Of a stretch of 64,000 bases of DNA, positions 23,151-34,223 are shown in pieces. Where the stretch lies: NCBI GenBank assembly GCA_910591455.2, contig OU342819.1, forward strand, positions 10,626,406-10,690,405. The letters run 5' to 3'. The notes under the pieces are model-generated. The model was not told the origin of the DNA. It worked only from the letters and a program-made list of their open reading frames with translations, and searched no databases. The first letter of the stretch is position 1, and the number at the start of each line of letters is the position of its first letter. This DNA comes from Pholis gunnellus (lineage: Eukaryota; Chordata; Actinopteri; Perciformes; Pholidae). Position numbers and translations under genes: made by a program.

Positions 23151-23550
23151 ACAAACTACTTTTTGTGCAACATATTTATCACCAAAAATGACATTACATT
23201 ATACGAATGTTACATGAATACATTGCTGACTGTTGTACTGAACATTTTGTAACCAACCTGTGTGTCCTCTTTTTGTTTTCCCCTAAATATTTTTACTGTA
23301 TTCCTTCATACTGGTTTTGTATCAATTATTTAATAATTAAGTTTATATTGTGTCTAACAATAAAAGCTCAATACACCATACACAACAGTTCGTCTCACCC
23401 AGTCCAGTAGTGGCACTTGACTAAGGAATCGCAAACCACAGAAGAAGAGCCAATGTCAAAGAGGCAACAGAAGAAGAAGAAAACAGTGTGTTTGTTTTAT
23501 TTATTTATTTATTCGTTTGTTTAGTTTCGGGGTACAGATTGTAAGTGTGA

Positions 23551-23636
23551 CCCACACTCCGGAGCAGCAGGTGGCGGTAATGCACCAATAAGATGAATGC
23601 CAACCGCCGTAAAACCAGAAGAAGAAGAAGAGGAAA
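23551..23636 (+). repeat. CTCF-like/GAA-tail element, copy B
   Basis: Blocks CACTCCGGAGCAGCAGGTGG-CGGTAATGC, then GCCAACCGCCGTAAAACC, then GAAGAAGAAGAAGAGG, pointing toward gatad1 whose start codon is 225 bases downstream. It is inverted relative to copy A. A third partial tail (GAAGAAGAAAACAGTG) lies at 23470-23488. Confidence 0.75.
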
Positions 23637-23860
23637 ACAGTGGCGTTCGCAATGGCGGTGATTTGGCTGCGAAAATAAACAGTCCGTGTTGCAACTTGAT
23701 GCTGTCGTAACTATCGCAATTAATCTGTTGTCACATCTGTCGCATAAAGGAAACATCTGTCTCTGTATTGGTGTCATAAGAAGGAGTCACGTGTGGTGTT
23801 GGTGAGCGAGCAGCCATCGTCTGCTGTAGTTATAACGTTCATTTCTTCGTTCCCTTAACG

Positions 23861-25082
23861 ATGCCGCTGGGTTTGAAGCCATGTTGTGCTGTTTGCAAGA
23901 CGACCTCGTCCTCGATGTGGAAGAAAGGGAACCAGGGAGAGATCCTCTGCAACAACTGCACAGGGAAGAGCTGCAGCGGCGGCGGCGGCGGGTCGGGACC
24001 CTCCATGTCCTCCATCACTCAGCCCAGCAATGGCGGGGGAAAGCAGGTATGTTTCCTGTGTGTAAATGTGCCTTTTTTACATGTCATGTTTCTGGGTGCA
24101 GCCCAGCCTCTGTGGTTATTTTGGAGGCCAACACAGCTGGGCAAATGGCGCTAATTTGGAACTTAAATACCTGGTTTGTGTTGCTTTATAGTCCAAGCAG
24201 GAGATCCACAGGAGGTCTGCACGGCTGAGAAGCACCAAGTACAAAGCTCCCGCGTCCGAGAAGAAGGTGTCAACAAAAGGAAAGGGGAGAAGACACATAT
24301 TCAAGCTAAAAAATGTAAATATGAATGTAGTTATTTCTCTTATTGTGCTGTGCTATTAATGTATATATTTGACCCCTGTGTATGTGTGTGTGATCTCTTT
24401 CCTCAGCCAATCAAAGCACCAGAATCTGTTGCAACAATCATCACATCAGAATCAGTATTTTATAAGGTAGTAACCTCATGTTTCAGCTCAATATATAACT
24501 CACCTGAAAGCATTTCCTGATCTGTTTTCAGCATGTTCTTCATCTTATTGCAGCTTCAACTATTTGCGGTTGTACTAAACCTTCATCCAGTGATGCATCT
24601 GTCTTGATGTTTATACTTGGATCCTCAGGGTGTATACTACCAGACAGGAGATGTGATCAAGGTAACGGATGAGGAAGACGGGAAGCCGTACTATGCTCAG
24701 ATTCGAGGATTCGTGCAGGACCAGTACTGTGAAAAGAGCGCTGCACTGACCTGGTTAATCCCCACACAGGCGAGCCCAAAGGACCTGTTTGATCCTGGGA
24801 CATACATCGTTGGTGAGCAATGAGAGGTTAACATTTGACCATTTTCAAGACCTGTATGTGACAAGTTACGAACAGTCTGTTTTTATATCAGGTCCGGAGG
24901 AGGATCTGCCCAGGAAGATGGAGTTCCTGGAGTTCGTGTGTCACGCCCCCTCTGAATATTTCAAGTCCCGGAGCTCTCCGTTCCCCACCATCCCCATCCG
25001 AGCAGAGAAAGGTTACATCTGGACCCACATCGGCCCGACACCAGCCCTCCCCGTCAAAGAGTCTGTCAGTGGCAGCAGTTAA
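23861..25082 (+). CDS. gatad1: GATA zinc finger domain-containing protein 1
   Basis: Five exons, 23861-24046, 24192-24314, 24407-24466, 24629-24812 and 24892-25082, join to 247 residues (human about 269). GATAD1 is a nuclear reader-associated protein found at H3K4me3-marked promoters with HDAC/EMSY/KDM5 complexes. The N-terminus MPLGLKPCCAVCKTTSSS with LCNNC forms the GATA-type CxxC...CxxC finger. A glycine-rich linker follows. Then comes a basic region (KQEIHRRSARLRSTKYK), and then a conserved C-terminal module starting GVYYQTGDVIKVTDEEDG, through YYAQIRGFVQDQYC, to the stop. All splice sites are GT-AG and phases agree. Confidence 0.95.
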
Positions 25083-25365
25083 CACCGCTGGGATATGGAC
25101 TTAAAGTGTGTTGCTTTAAAACAGACCTATGTACATTTATGTAATATAATGAAAACAAAAAAAATGGTTACCCACATGCCATTACTTCAGAAACCAGTTG
25201 TAATATCAAACAAGTTGTTTACATATTACTTTTGTATTTAGTTATAAACAAAAAAAGCTCTTTTTCCACCACCACCACCTCTGTGATTGTTTCAGAAAAT
25301 TGTATTTATTCATTGATGGAGTTGTGGGAAATAGAGTTAGGCCCTTTTTATTTTCCTTTCTGTGA

Positions 25366-25371
25366 ATTAAA
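25366..25371 (+). promoter_or_regulatory. gatad1: Candidate gatad1 poly(A) signal (ATTAAA)
   Basis: ATTAAA variant signal about 285 bases past the stop codon. No canonical AATAAA is closer. Confidence 0.4.
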
Positions 25372-25799
25372 CTGTAAATATGTGTATGTTAATTTATTAT
25401 TACTACAATAAGATGTTGGCAAAGTTACGGTGATAGAACCCGTATAGATCTTATTCACAGCCGAGTTGTGTGAAGATGTTCTACGGTGGTGTGATCTTGA
25501 GACTGTCGAACATGTTGATGGTTCTGCGATGTGGAAACAAAATCAAGATCATACAGATTATGAGTAAGATTTAATTCTTCTTCTTGACAATTTTTATTCA
25601 CCAATTGCACAAATTGTCAGTAAGAAATGTCAAAATACAGACTTTTAAACTAACATGCCAGGGGAGCAACCGCAGAGAATAAAAAATAGACAAAAATAGA
25701 AGCATACAAATCTAAATAAATAATATAGAAAGAAAAAGGAGACACCAAGACACAAACCTTATGTGATTGTGTAATTACAAACATATCACAGGCAGTGAT

Positions 25800-26790
25800 G
25801 TCAGTACCGCTCTTATGGCCTTTTTGTTGGTAAAGCATTTCAGAGTTTTTAAATACATTTCAAACTCTTTGTAAAAAAACACAAAAAGTGGGTCTTTGGC
25901 TTGTAAACGTACACTTATGAATATAGAATTTGGCAAAAATGATAAATTCATGATATATGCCCTTCCCTCAAATTATCTGTCATAGATAAAGTATCCAATT
26001 ATAACACGTTCATAGAATAATGCAAAATCTTTGTACAAAACATCGCTAATACATTTTGAGACAACTTCACACTGAAGAGAGCGAATAGCTCGGTTATTAT
26101 TCTCACAGGATGGTGAGGAACACCTTTTACCACAATGATGTCAACAGTGTTAACCAAAGAAACATCAGCTGGACATGAAACACTCCGACACAAAGTCACA
26201 CACAAAAGTAGAGAAGTCCAAAATGTCAGGATCACCATTTTTGCAGGAATTGATGACTACAGATTTTCGAATATAGTGTCTACGATTCTTCCACAGAAAA
26301 TGAAACAGCAATTGGTCTATTTTTTATTTGGGGTAGTTTTGTTATCAAGAAATAGAGGATGCAACATAAACAAACCTAGAGATGAGAGGACACGTCCCTT
26401 TAAGGACAGATCTCTTTAAAACCAAAGATTACATTTATTTTATACTTTTTTAATCATTGGACTAAAATTAGGAAGACATCGGTCTTGTTCTTTGGTTACA
26501 AGGATGCCTAAATAGTTCACTTTTATCTTGACAGGTAGAAGTTCTATCTCTACCTTTTAAGGCATATAACTCACATTTCTTTAAATTCGGACAGAGACCG
26601 TGTTAAAACATTGACTGTAATACTGTCCGTATTTAAGGTTTTAGAGACAAGCCAGAAGTCTATACGTGATCACCTGGAGTAGTCTTTATTGCTCCAGGTG
26701 TACATCGTACCATCAGGGAATTTCTCCCTCCAAATATCAGTTAAATCGGGGTACCCGATCCTGACAACGTGATCCCTAGTGGAGCCACGC
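25800..26790 (-). mobile_element. Decayed L1-clade LINE ORF2 fragment
   Basis: Read on the minus strand from high to low coordinate. The part at 26640-26775 matches the end of an L1-type endonuclease (GYPDLTDIWREKFPDG, then MYTWSNKDYSR, stop, SRIDFWLVS). The part at 26250-26560 resembles the late reverse-transcriptase region (VNYLGILVTKEQDRC, RDLSLKGRVL). The part at 25820-25940 matches the ORF2 C-terminus (AKFYIHKCTFTSQRPTF, LKTLKCFTNKKAIRAVLTS). The catalytic middle of the reverse transcriptase is deleted and there are several stops and frameshifts. The fish Tx1 group within L1 is the likely source, but subfamily is not determined. Confidence 0.7.
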
Positions 26791-26821
26791 TGTCGTCCTC
26801 CGGGGCGACAATCAATTTGAC

Positions 26822-26841
26822 TACGACCTCAGATCAGACGA

Positions 26842-26873
<32 letters not shown>

Positions 26874-26897
26874 AGGAGGAAAAGAAACTAACCAGGA
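26822..26897 (+). pseudogene. 28S rRNA 5'-end fragment
   Basis: The segment starting CGACCTCAGATCAGACGAGA and running through CGCTGAATTTAAGCATATTA to AACTAACCAGGAT is the first ~75 nucleotides of eukaryotic large-subunit rRNA. One clear difference (AAGAGGAGG for AAGCGGAGG) is seen. The preceding ~30 bases (CCTCCGGGGCGAC...TTTGACTA) look like the end of ITS2. It stops abruptly after GGAT, so this is a fragment and not a functional rRNA gene. Confidence 0.9.
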
Positions 26898-27467
26898 TAA
26901 AAGGAATGTAAACAGCCCCTGAGAGCATGACACAAGGTGTCTTGTAACGAAACCAAAAAAAAGAAGTGCTTATTCTTGACAATTAGAGGCCGATTAGTTT
27001 ACTCAATATTGATTATAACTTGTTACCGCTGCTGTTCTGCTCATTTTCCTAGAGAAGTTTGCCATCCGAGCTTTCTGCTTTTAAGGAGATTGTGTCTCCC
27101 TTGTGAGTTTAATTTCTGTAACCAATGAAGCATGACATTGTAATTAGCAAACAGCTAATTAAGAAAATGTATCAGAAAAAAATAAAAGCGTGAAAAGAAC
27201 TACATGTCGCATGTCCAATTCAGGGGGCGAGCGTTATTACCTATTCTACAGCTTGTCGCGCTTGTAACCAAAGAAGGAAATGCGCAGGCGTGAAGCCTCT
27301 CGCCCTGCTGCTTTACTCTTGGATATCTCACTTCACAGATTCACTTCGCCTGTGGTTGAATATCTGCGGTAGTGTCCCGGTGCTCTTCTGGCACAAATGT
27401 CACATTGATTTCCCCCTCATGGATCGGACATCATGAACTTTTCTTGATCAAGCCATCAGGCAGGAGA

Positions 27468-29579
27468 ATGGGAAAATTCCAGTCCAAACTGGGTGAGGTG
27501 TTTAATGACATCATAATGTTTTTTTTTTAAAAATAGATTAAATCGCCTCTGATTTGCGTTATATTGTCTTTTCTCTCATTGTTTGGACAGTTTCGAAACG
27601 CAGACAGAGTCCTGAAGGTAAGCCAGTCAGCACAGAAACTGTACAAACAACATAACTACTTCTTACTTCTTTCATGTGTTCACAAATGTGTTTATGTTCT
27701 GCAGGTGGTAGTTTGGTTTCCAATGTGCTGACCTGTCAAAGCGAGGTGGAGCGCATCCGCATCCACAAAACCAAACTGACACAGGTAGAACATTTATTTT
27801 TGTAATGATTAATTAATGCATATTTAGTTTATATAATAGCCGACATCTTAATGGTCAAACACATACAGACGCAAGTAAAACTCCCACCTCCGGGATTGCA
27901 CAAAAAGAGATCCCACGATGCTTATTTCTGGTTTTATTTGACACTGTAATGGTCTGTTGTTGAAAGATCACCAGAAAGACTCGACAATGTGATGGAAGGA
28001 AACTTTAAATCACCTGAAACTGTGCACATGTTTATTCACATCCAAACGATAGAGATTTTATTGATACAATAGTCAATAATTGAGTTAATTTAAAGATATA
28101 CTGCTAATCTGAGAGGATGTGGGGGAAGTTGTTTTTCTTTTATGAATCAAGCGAGGAAATGACCGGATCTGACTTTAAATGGATAATATATATACATACA
28201 CAGCCTATATTTAAGGGCAGATTTCTCCTCCAGAACATCTTCTTAAATGTACGAGAGTTTCATATATATATATATTTTGTGAAAGTCTATTTCCCTTCTG
28301 ACGAAAGAAGCAATAAAAACACTCATACTGGTTTCATGTCAGTTCAGCCAGTTTTGGGATAAATCGTATTTGCTCACATCACATCCAAGAGACATAAAAG
28401 ACGTTTGGAGGTAGTCGTGTATTTATTCTTCCGCCCTTTACTCCTCCTTCTCTATAAAGAGACTTCCAAGTCTATGAAGTGCAACACAGCCCCCCCCCCC
28501 CCCCCCCCCTCCAAACAGCAAGGTCTTTATATCCAGCTGAAAGAAAAAAAAGGTCTCCACATCTGGTACTGCTTTCCTTCTCCAGTCAGACAGACTGTGA
28601 GAGGGGGAGAGGAAAAAGATGTGGGGAGCGGGTGTTTGGTGGGTGTTTGATTGCGTAAATGGCATCACATGTAGACTGTTGGCATTAATGAAGCATTCTA
28701 CTGTTGAAGAGAAAATGTCCTCTTCATTACGTGTTATTCAACGGAGACTGTGAAAACTGTCACATACTGTTCTATTAACCATAAACATTTCATGAAACCA
28801 GATTTTGTGGTGAAAGTGAATCGCAGATGTTTAATGTCCTTTCAAAGATCCCAATGGGTTGCTTATAAAAACAGTAAATGATGTAAATGTGAAATTAGAA
28901 AAACAACCAACATGCTATTTTCACTTTTCTTCAGCTTGTTTGATCTTTTTGCTCAACTGCAAAAAGTTATTGCCAGTGTTGTTGTTTTGAGGTTTATGAA
29001 GTGTTGGGTGAAAGGTCTGGAAAGTTACACAACTTGGAAAAAGATGTTGACTCTGCCAAGTTGTTTAAAAGGTTGTGGTGGAGTTTCTGTGCTTGTTAAT
29101 AGCAGAGATCTTCCTGCGATTTGATTTTCCGACTAATATAGTTTGAATCTCCATGACGCCACCACTGTAAACTGCAAACGGCAAAGACATCATCATTTAT
29201 GAGATGTTTTAAATTGTATTCTCTCAGCTTTTAGTCTTACATGAACCTTCTTTTTGTGTTCTCGATATGAAACATTACATTTTAAGAGTTTTCCACAGAT
29301 AAAAGAAAAACGACATGGACCCTAAAAATGATTGCGAAGATAAATGTGGCGTTTAAAAAAAAAATAAAAACCAAAAATAGTTAGAGAAATGTATTGTATT
29401 CTTGTTTATTAAGATAACCAGTGACACATAAAATGTGCTCCAGCTCTAAAACTCTTAACACACACAGACCCATTAACTGAATATTTACCTGTCAAATAGC
29501 TGTGACTCAGGTGTCACGTCACTTTCTCTAGAAACACAAACCTGTTTGCTGTAATCTCTTGTGATGCTGTAATTGATTG

Positions 29580-29612
<33 letters not shown>

Positions 29613-30191
29613 GTTTTTCTGTCTTGAGTGTGCACTTCAAGTGTTGAAAAGGTTGTTTTTTTGTGATTATACTTCAGATAATCCACCCAAGAAACCCATT
29701 TTGTTCCATTACTTCCCTCTTTTATTTGAAAACCACTCCAGAATTAGTAGTTTTAGCTTTTGTATAAGGTTGTTTCATAATTCATACCGTTTTATGGACC
29801 CTTAAAACCAAAGTCACTGCAGCTCGTTGCCGTTAAAATGAGAGGACTGAAGTCACCAGAGCATCATGTCTCCATGTTTGCGTCCCCACAGTGAAACTTC
29901 CTGTCCAGGTATCAAGTTATCAGAAAGGCTGTTCGACATTCTTGCCGAGACAAAGGTGGTTACTGTTCTGCTGACATTTGAAACTCTTGTGATATCGGGA
30001 CGGATGCATGGAAGGCTGATGTATAATGAGGGTGTAAAACAGAATACTGATGCCATCGTGTGCACACCTTTCTGCTACCTGCAACATCTCTTCCACTTTC
30101 CACCCTCTTTCCCCTGAAATCTAACCCAGCATCAAAGCCTCACAGCAGGCAGAGCGTGGCAGGTAGAGAGACGAGGGTGTTGAGAGAGATT

Positions 30192-30253
<62 letters not shown>

Positions 30254-32856
30254 CGCGCACTCATCTGCATCTGCCCGAGCATCAGTGTGACGTTAGTGAT
30301 GGATTGTTGTGGTGACAGATAAGAAGAGTCTTGTTGGCGCTTTCAGTTCTCTCTTGCTTTGCAGAGCAGACAGGTTTCTACCTGAGAGAGGAGCGAGTAT
30401 ACGTCTGATCGGATGTTTTTTTTAAATCACAGAAGTGGACATGAATCTTAAGGGTTGGTAGTTTTATAATGGACTGAAGTTTTATAGTTAACTTAACTAA
30501 AGCATTTCAATAGGTTGGCGCTGCATCCCACTGGCTGGAATTTATTGTCTCTAGTAAATCTGGCTTCATGACTTTACATTTAATTATCATATGAAACTTC
30601 AGGGACATGTCAGTGGAGAAAAGCTCAAGATGTCAACAGTTTTAAGAGGAGAACCAACTAGGAAATGCCCAAACCTCCTTTTCTCGCTCCTTTGCTGTCT
30701 TACTGTCTCACTTATAATATTTCTGTTTTCATTTCTGTAGGGGAATGAAAAAAAGATTCATATCACTGCTGCATCTGATACAAATATGTTCTAAATGTAA
30801 TTTTCTTGACAGATATCAAAGGAGAGCCATTGGCAGTTTTTCTAGAAAGACACAAAACCCACAGATGTTCAGCATTGCTCACATCTGGAGATCGATCCTC
30901 ACACTCATGGGACATGAAAAGCTCTTAATTGCTTCCTCTTTTCTTCCCCTCTCCCTGTCTTACATGTGCGCTCTCTGTTGATTTACTCCCTGTCACTCTT
31001 TTCACAGAACTTGTACGTAGAATTGAGGGCAAACAGGTCGGACCGTAACTGCAACCTTAAAGGTGAGTAGAGAACTGCTGCAACATGCACCTTACTGAGA
31101 TTTCTCACTTTCTATGTATTCTAAGGGGCTTGATTGTTATTGTGTAGATGTACATTATCAGAGAGTTTTAATACAAACGCTTTAATAGGTCACCTCCATT
31201 CATTACCAGGTGTTTGTGTGGGAAAACTTCCACCTTTGGATTATGTTAATTTCCTCTTTGCTGCTTAACGTTTATTGAAAATAGAGCTTAAAAACAAGGG
31301 ATAACTTAATTGGAAAGGTACAGTATGTGAACGCAATTATAATAATTAGCCTCAAACTGTGAGTCTGCTGGATAACGACGTTCATAGTCCAGCTCTGTGT
31401 GTTGTTTAGTGGTTCTGCCACCAAAGAAGACACCTGATGGAGGTAACAGCATCCACTTCCGGGTCAATAAACAAGCCAAGAAGAAGAGCAATGCTGATGT
31501 GAGTGTATATCTCTCTATTGAAGTACCAGATAGGTGAGATTCTAGTATGTCTGTATGAGTATACTCCTGACTCTTTGTAAAGTTACGCATCTGATACTAT
31601 TCAACAATGTATTTTAATCACACATTGAGGCTCTACCGGTTTTGAAGGCCCTATGGGTCAACCCACACTTTGCAGCAGTAATAAGCTTGTTTTCCTGACG
31701 ATGTGTGCACATACAGGTCACCGAGTGTAACATGGTGCCTGATGAGGACACTCAGCAGGAGTGGGTCTTCACACTGTACAACTTTGACAACAGTGGCAAG
31801 GTCACCAAAGAAGTAGGTTTCTTTCATGCATATTGCTCAAATGAAGCACTGTTTCAGCTTGGCCTGTACACAGTGTGTATATGTATCTGTGTGTGTGTGT
31901 GTGTGTGTGTGTGTTCTGCAGGACATGACCAGTATGATGCACTCCATGTATGAGGTTATAGGGGCGTCAGTCAAGCCGCCTTACGGTGGCAACACACCCC
32001 TGAAGATAAAGCTAGTTGTCACTCCGTCAGCTGATCCTGAGAACATCTTACATATCGGTAAAGGGACATTTCTATTGTGGCTTAGTAACTGTAGACATCA
32101 TTTGAGGGTCAAACATTAAAGACATAAAGATTCTCTCAAGTGTCTGAACAGTGGTATTTAACTGCTGTGATGAGAATGTCCCTCTCTCATTTAAACACAG
32201 AGAAGGAGCAGAGTGCGTCTCAGGAGTCAGGAAACCCATTGAGAACATTCTATTGCGTGGATGAAAACATAGAGCGCAGAAACCACTACCTGGATCTAGC
32301 TGGCATCGAAAACTACACCTCCAAGTTTGACAATACAGGTAGAGAAACTCCTCTATTGCTGTTGTGGTTTGTGCCTTATATAAAGACTTAGTTCATAAAA
32401 TTAAAGTTGTTTTTCTTCTTCACAGAATCTCTTTCGCAGGAGCCCAGCCAGGATGCTCGCGCTGCTCCTAAGCACCACCCTGTGGTGATCAGAGAGAACT
32501 ACATCTCCCCTGAGTCTTCCAGAGGCCTCTCTATCCCTCAGTCCCTGAAAAGCAAGGCTGTGTCAGCGGGGAAAGACAGGAATGGAGGGCAGGGAAAGTC
32601 TTGCAGGTTACACGGCCAACACCCCGCGTCATGGTGCCATCCTGCCCGGTCTCAGCCTGCAGCACATACTGTCCTGCAACGTAGTCACAGCAAGAGGGTT
32701 CGCTCCAGAGTACAAGATGCCTCGCACCTTCGATCCACACCGGGGGCAGACAGGGAACTATTTTCCAACCTTCAGTCCTCTCGAGCCCAGAGACACGAGC
32801 ACCATCACCACCACGAGCACCATCATCATCATCACCACCACCACCACCCTTCGTAA
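27468..32856 (+). CDS. nkd2: Naked cuticle homolog 2 (Dishevelled-binding Wnt inhibitor)
   Basis: Nine exons: 27468-27492, 27591-27617, 27705-27784, 31008-31062, 31410-31498, 31717-31812, 31922-32057, 32201-32338 and 32426-32856. They join to 358 residues, shorter than human NKD2 (about 451). NKD proteins bind Dishevelled and dampen canonical Wnt signalling, and NKD2 also escorts TGF-alpha vesicles. MGKFQSK fits N-myristoylation on Gly2. The EF-hand is at about residues 107-135 (EWVFTLYNFDNSGKVTKEDM). The first loop position is Asn where mammals have Asp. The conserved YCVDENIERRNHYLDLAGIE-N segment follows. The C-terminus is the diagnostic His-rich tail (RHEHHHHHEHHHH... HPS). Intron 3 is 3.2 kb. 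The neighbouring lrrc14b supports the nkd2 identity over nkd1. Confidence 0.93.
28490..28509 (+). repeat. Poly(C) tract
   Basis: Twenty consecutive C in nkd2 intron 3. Confidence 0.9.
30193..30250 (+). repeat. (GT)n microsatellite
   Basis: About 29 perfect GT units in nkd2 intron 3. Confidence 0.97.
31889..31914 (+). repeat. nkd2: (GT)n directly before a splice acceptor
   Basis: Thirteen GT units end seven bases before the first base of nkd2 exon 7, replacing the usual polypyrimidine tract. In RNA this is a UG repeat of the kind bound by TDP-43 and CELF proteins. Confidence 0.9.
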
Positions 32857-34223
32857 ATGCATTTTAAACACATGTGAGACAGGTGAGAAGAGGTGGTGTA
32901 GACTATCGGCCTGAAATGTGACCGTTTTGGAGGTTGAGTGCAACTCAGCAGGTCCTTGGATCACCTCATTTACTTTATAGTCAGTGTGTAGTGGAATCAG
33001 GCTGAAGCACTGTTATCTAACGCAAACAAACCTGAAAAGATTACCTTCACTAAATCCAGGAAAGGTCAGTTTACTGTTTACTGAATTCTACCTCTATAGC
33101 CATTTAGATTGACAGGTTCCTCTCAGGTAGATTTCCACTCAGCTTTAAAGTTATTTAAATGCACATTTTGTAGAGATACATGTGGTTTGAATATACTAGA
33201 ATCATGTAGAAATTATTATACAGTATTTTTTTAATGAAAGGGTATTTATTCTGATATAGTCACACTCTGTTCATATTCCAATAATATTGGAATTGGCTTT
33301 GTTTTCTCGCCTTTCCTCAATGCATGGTAGTGACACCTTTTACTCAATAACAGGAAGACAACCACTATATAAGACAACCGCAATATATTCTACACTGACC
33401 ACAGTATAGTGTTTGAATTTTTCCGGATCAGTGACAAAACACAGACTTATGTTCAGAGCTTTGTGCAGCACAGTAAGCATGGCAAAATATGTGTCACGAG
33501 TCTAAAACAATGGTAAACATCTATTGCGATTGTTTTCGGCACCTGCGTTTATATCGGCAGAAGTCCATCATGGAAAACGCAGAGACACTCATGTCTCCAC
33601 TGACAGTAGGCTCAAGAGACCATAATGCATTGCAACCATGTGATGAAATTTGAGAGTAGCAAAAGCCATTTACTAAGGCAGGTTTGGGGGGAAAAAAGTG
33701 GATGTACCAAAAAGTAGATAACCATCTTATCACAAGCTGCCTTCTCAAATGCATTAAACATTACAAACTGACGATGTTTGTGTATCACAGTCAGAGATCT
33801 GCTTGTTCCTGTATTGATGTTCTATATCTGCTCTCACAACATTGTTTTCTTTGGTCCTTGCAGCTCATGCGAGTAGTGTAGGCCTCACAAAGAGGTGCTG
33901 TGAATAGTGACACGTTTCCCAGTGGCATTCAGATGTTGTTCCTACTTATCTCTCTGGCAAAAGATGCAAATAGACACTGTGCCCGACGAAGGACGAGAGA
34001 CAGCTGTTTCTATTAATAACCGCCACTCTCTTACCGACCACGCGACCCCCGTGCCTCACCACCGCGAGCCTGGGTCCAGACAAATGCACAACACCCAGAC
34101 AGACAGCAACAGAGGAAATCAAAAAAGCAGCAACCTCAGCGCCGTTCAACTGCAGCGCTCAACAACCAGGACACTCAGACCTGTTGGTACGGAGAGACCA
34201 AAACCGAGATAAAACCTGGAATC
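32857..34223. other. nkd2 3' UTR and lrrc14b upstream region
   Basis: No coding exon is supported. Because no AATAAA was found close to the nkd2 stop codon, the nkd2 3' end is unplaced. The last ~300 bases before 34224 are likely lrrc14b 5' UTR and promoter. Confidence 0.5.

Larger units (their letters stand above)
23009..23860. promoter_or_regulatory. Divergent chrac1/gatad1 promoter region
   Basis: The 852 bases between two outward-facing start codons contain no other gene. Both genes have GC-rich 5' ends. Two inverted copies of a CTCF-like plus GAA-tail element flank the middle of the spacer. A bidirectional promoter, or two separate nearby promoters, is expected. Confidence 0.6.
25083..27467. 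other. Repeat-rich spacer between gatad1 and nkd2
   Basis: The spacer holds the gatad1 3' UTR, a decayed L1-clade LINE (25800-26790), a 28S rRNA fragment (26822-26897) and the unplaced nkd2 5' UTR and promoter (about 27200-27467). No further gene was seen. Confidence 0.6.

Noticed and set aside
32582..32914. Overlapping open frame in the nkd2 last exon
   Set aside because: The alternative frame lacks the diagnostic His-rich tail, while the chosen frame ends RHEHHHHHEHHHH...HPS as in NKD2 and sums in phase with all upstream exons.
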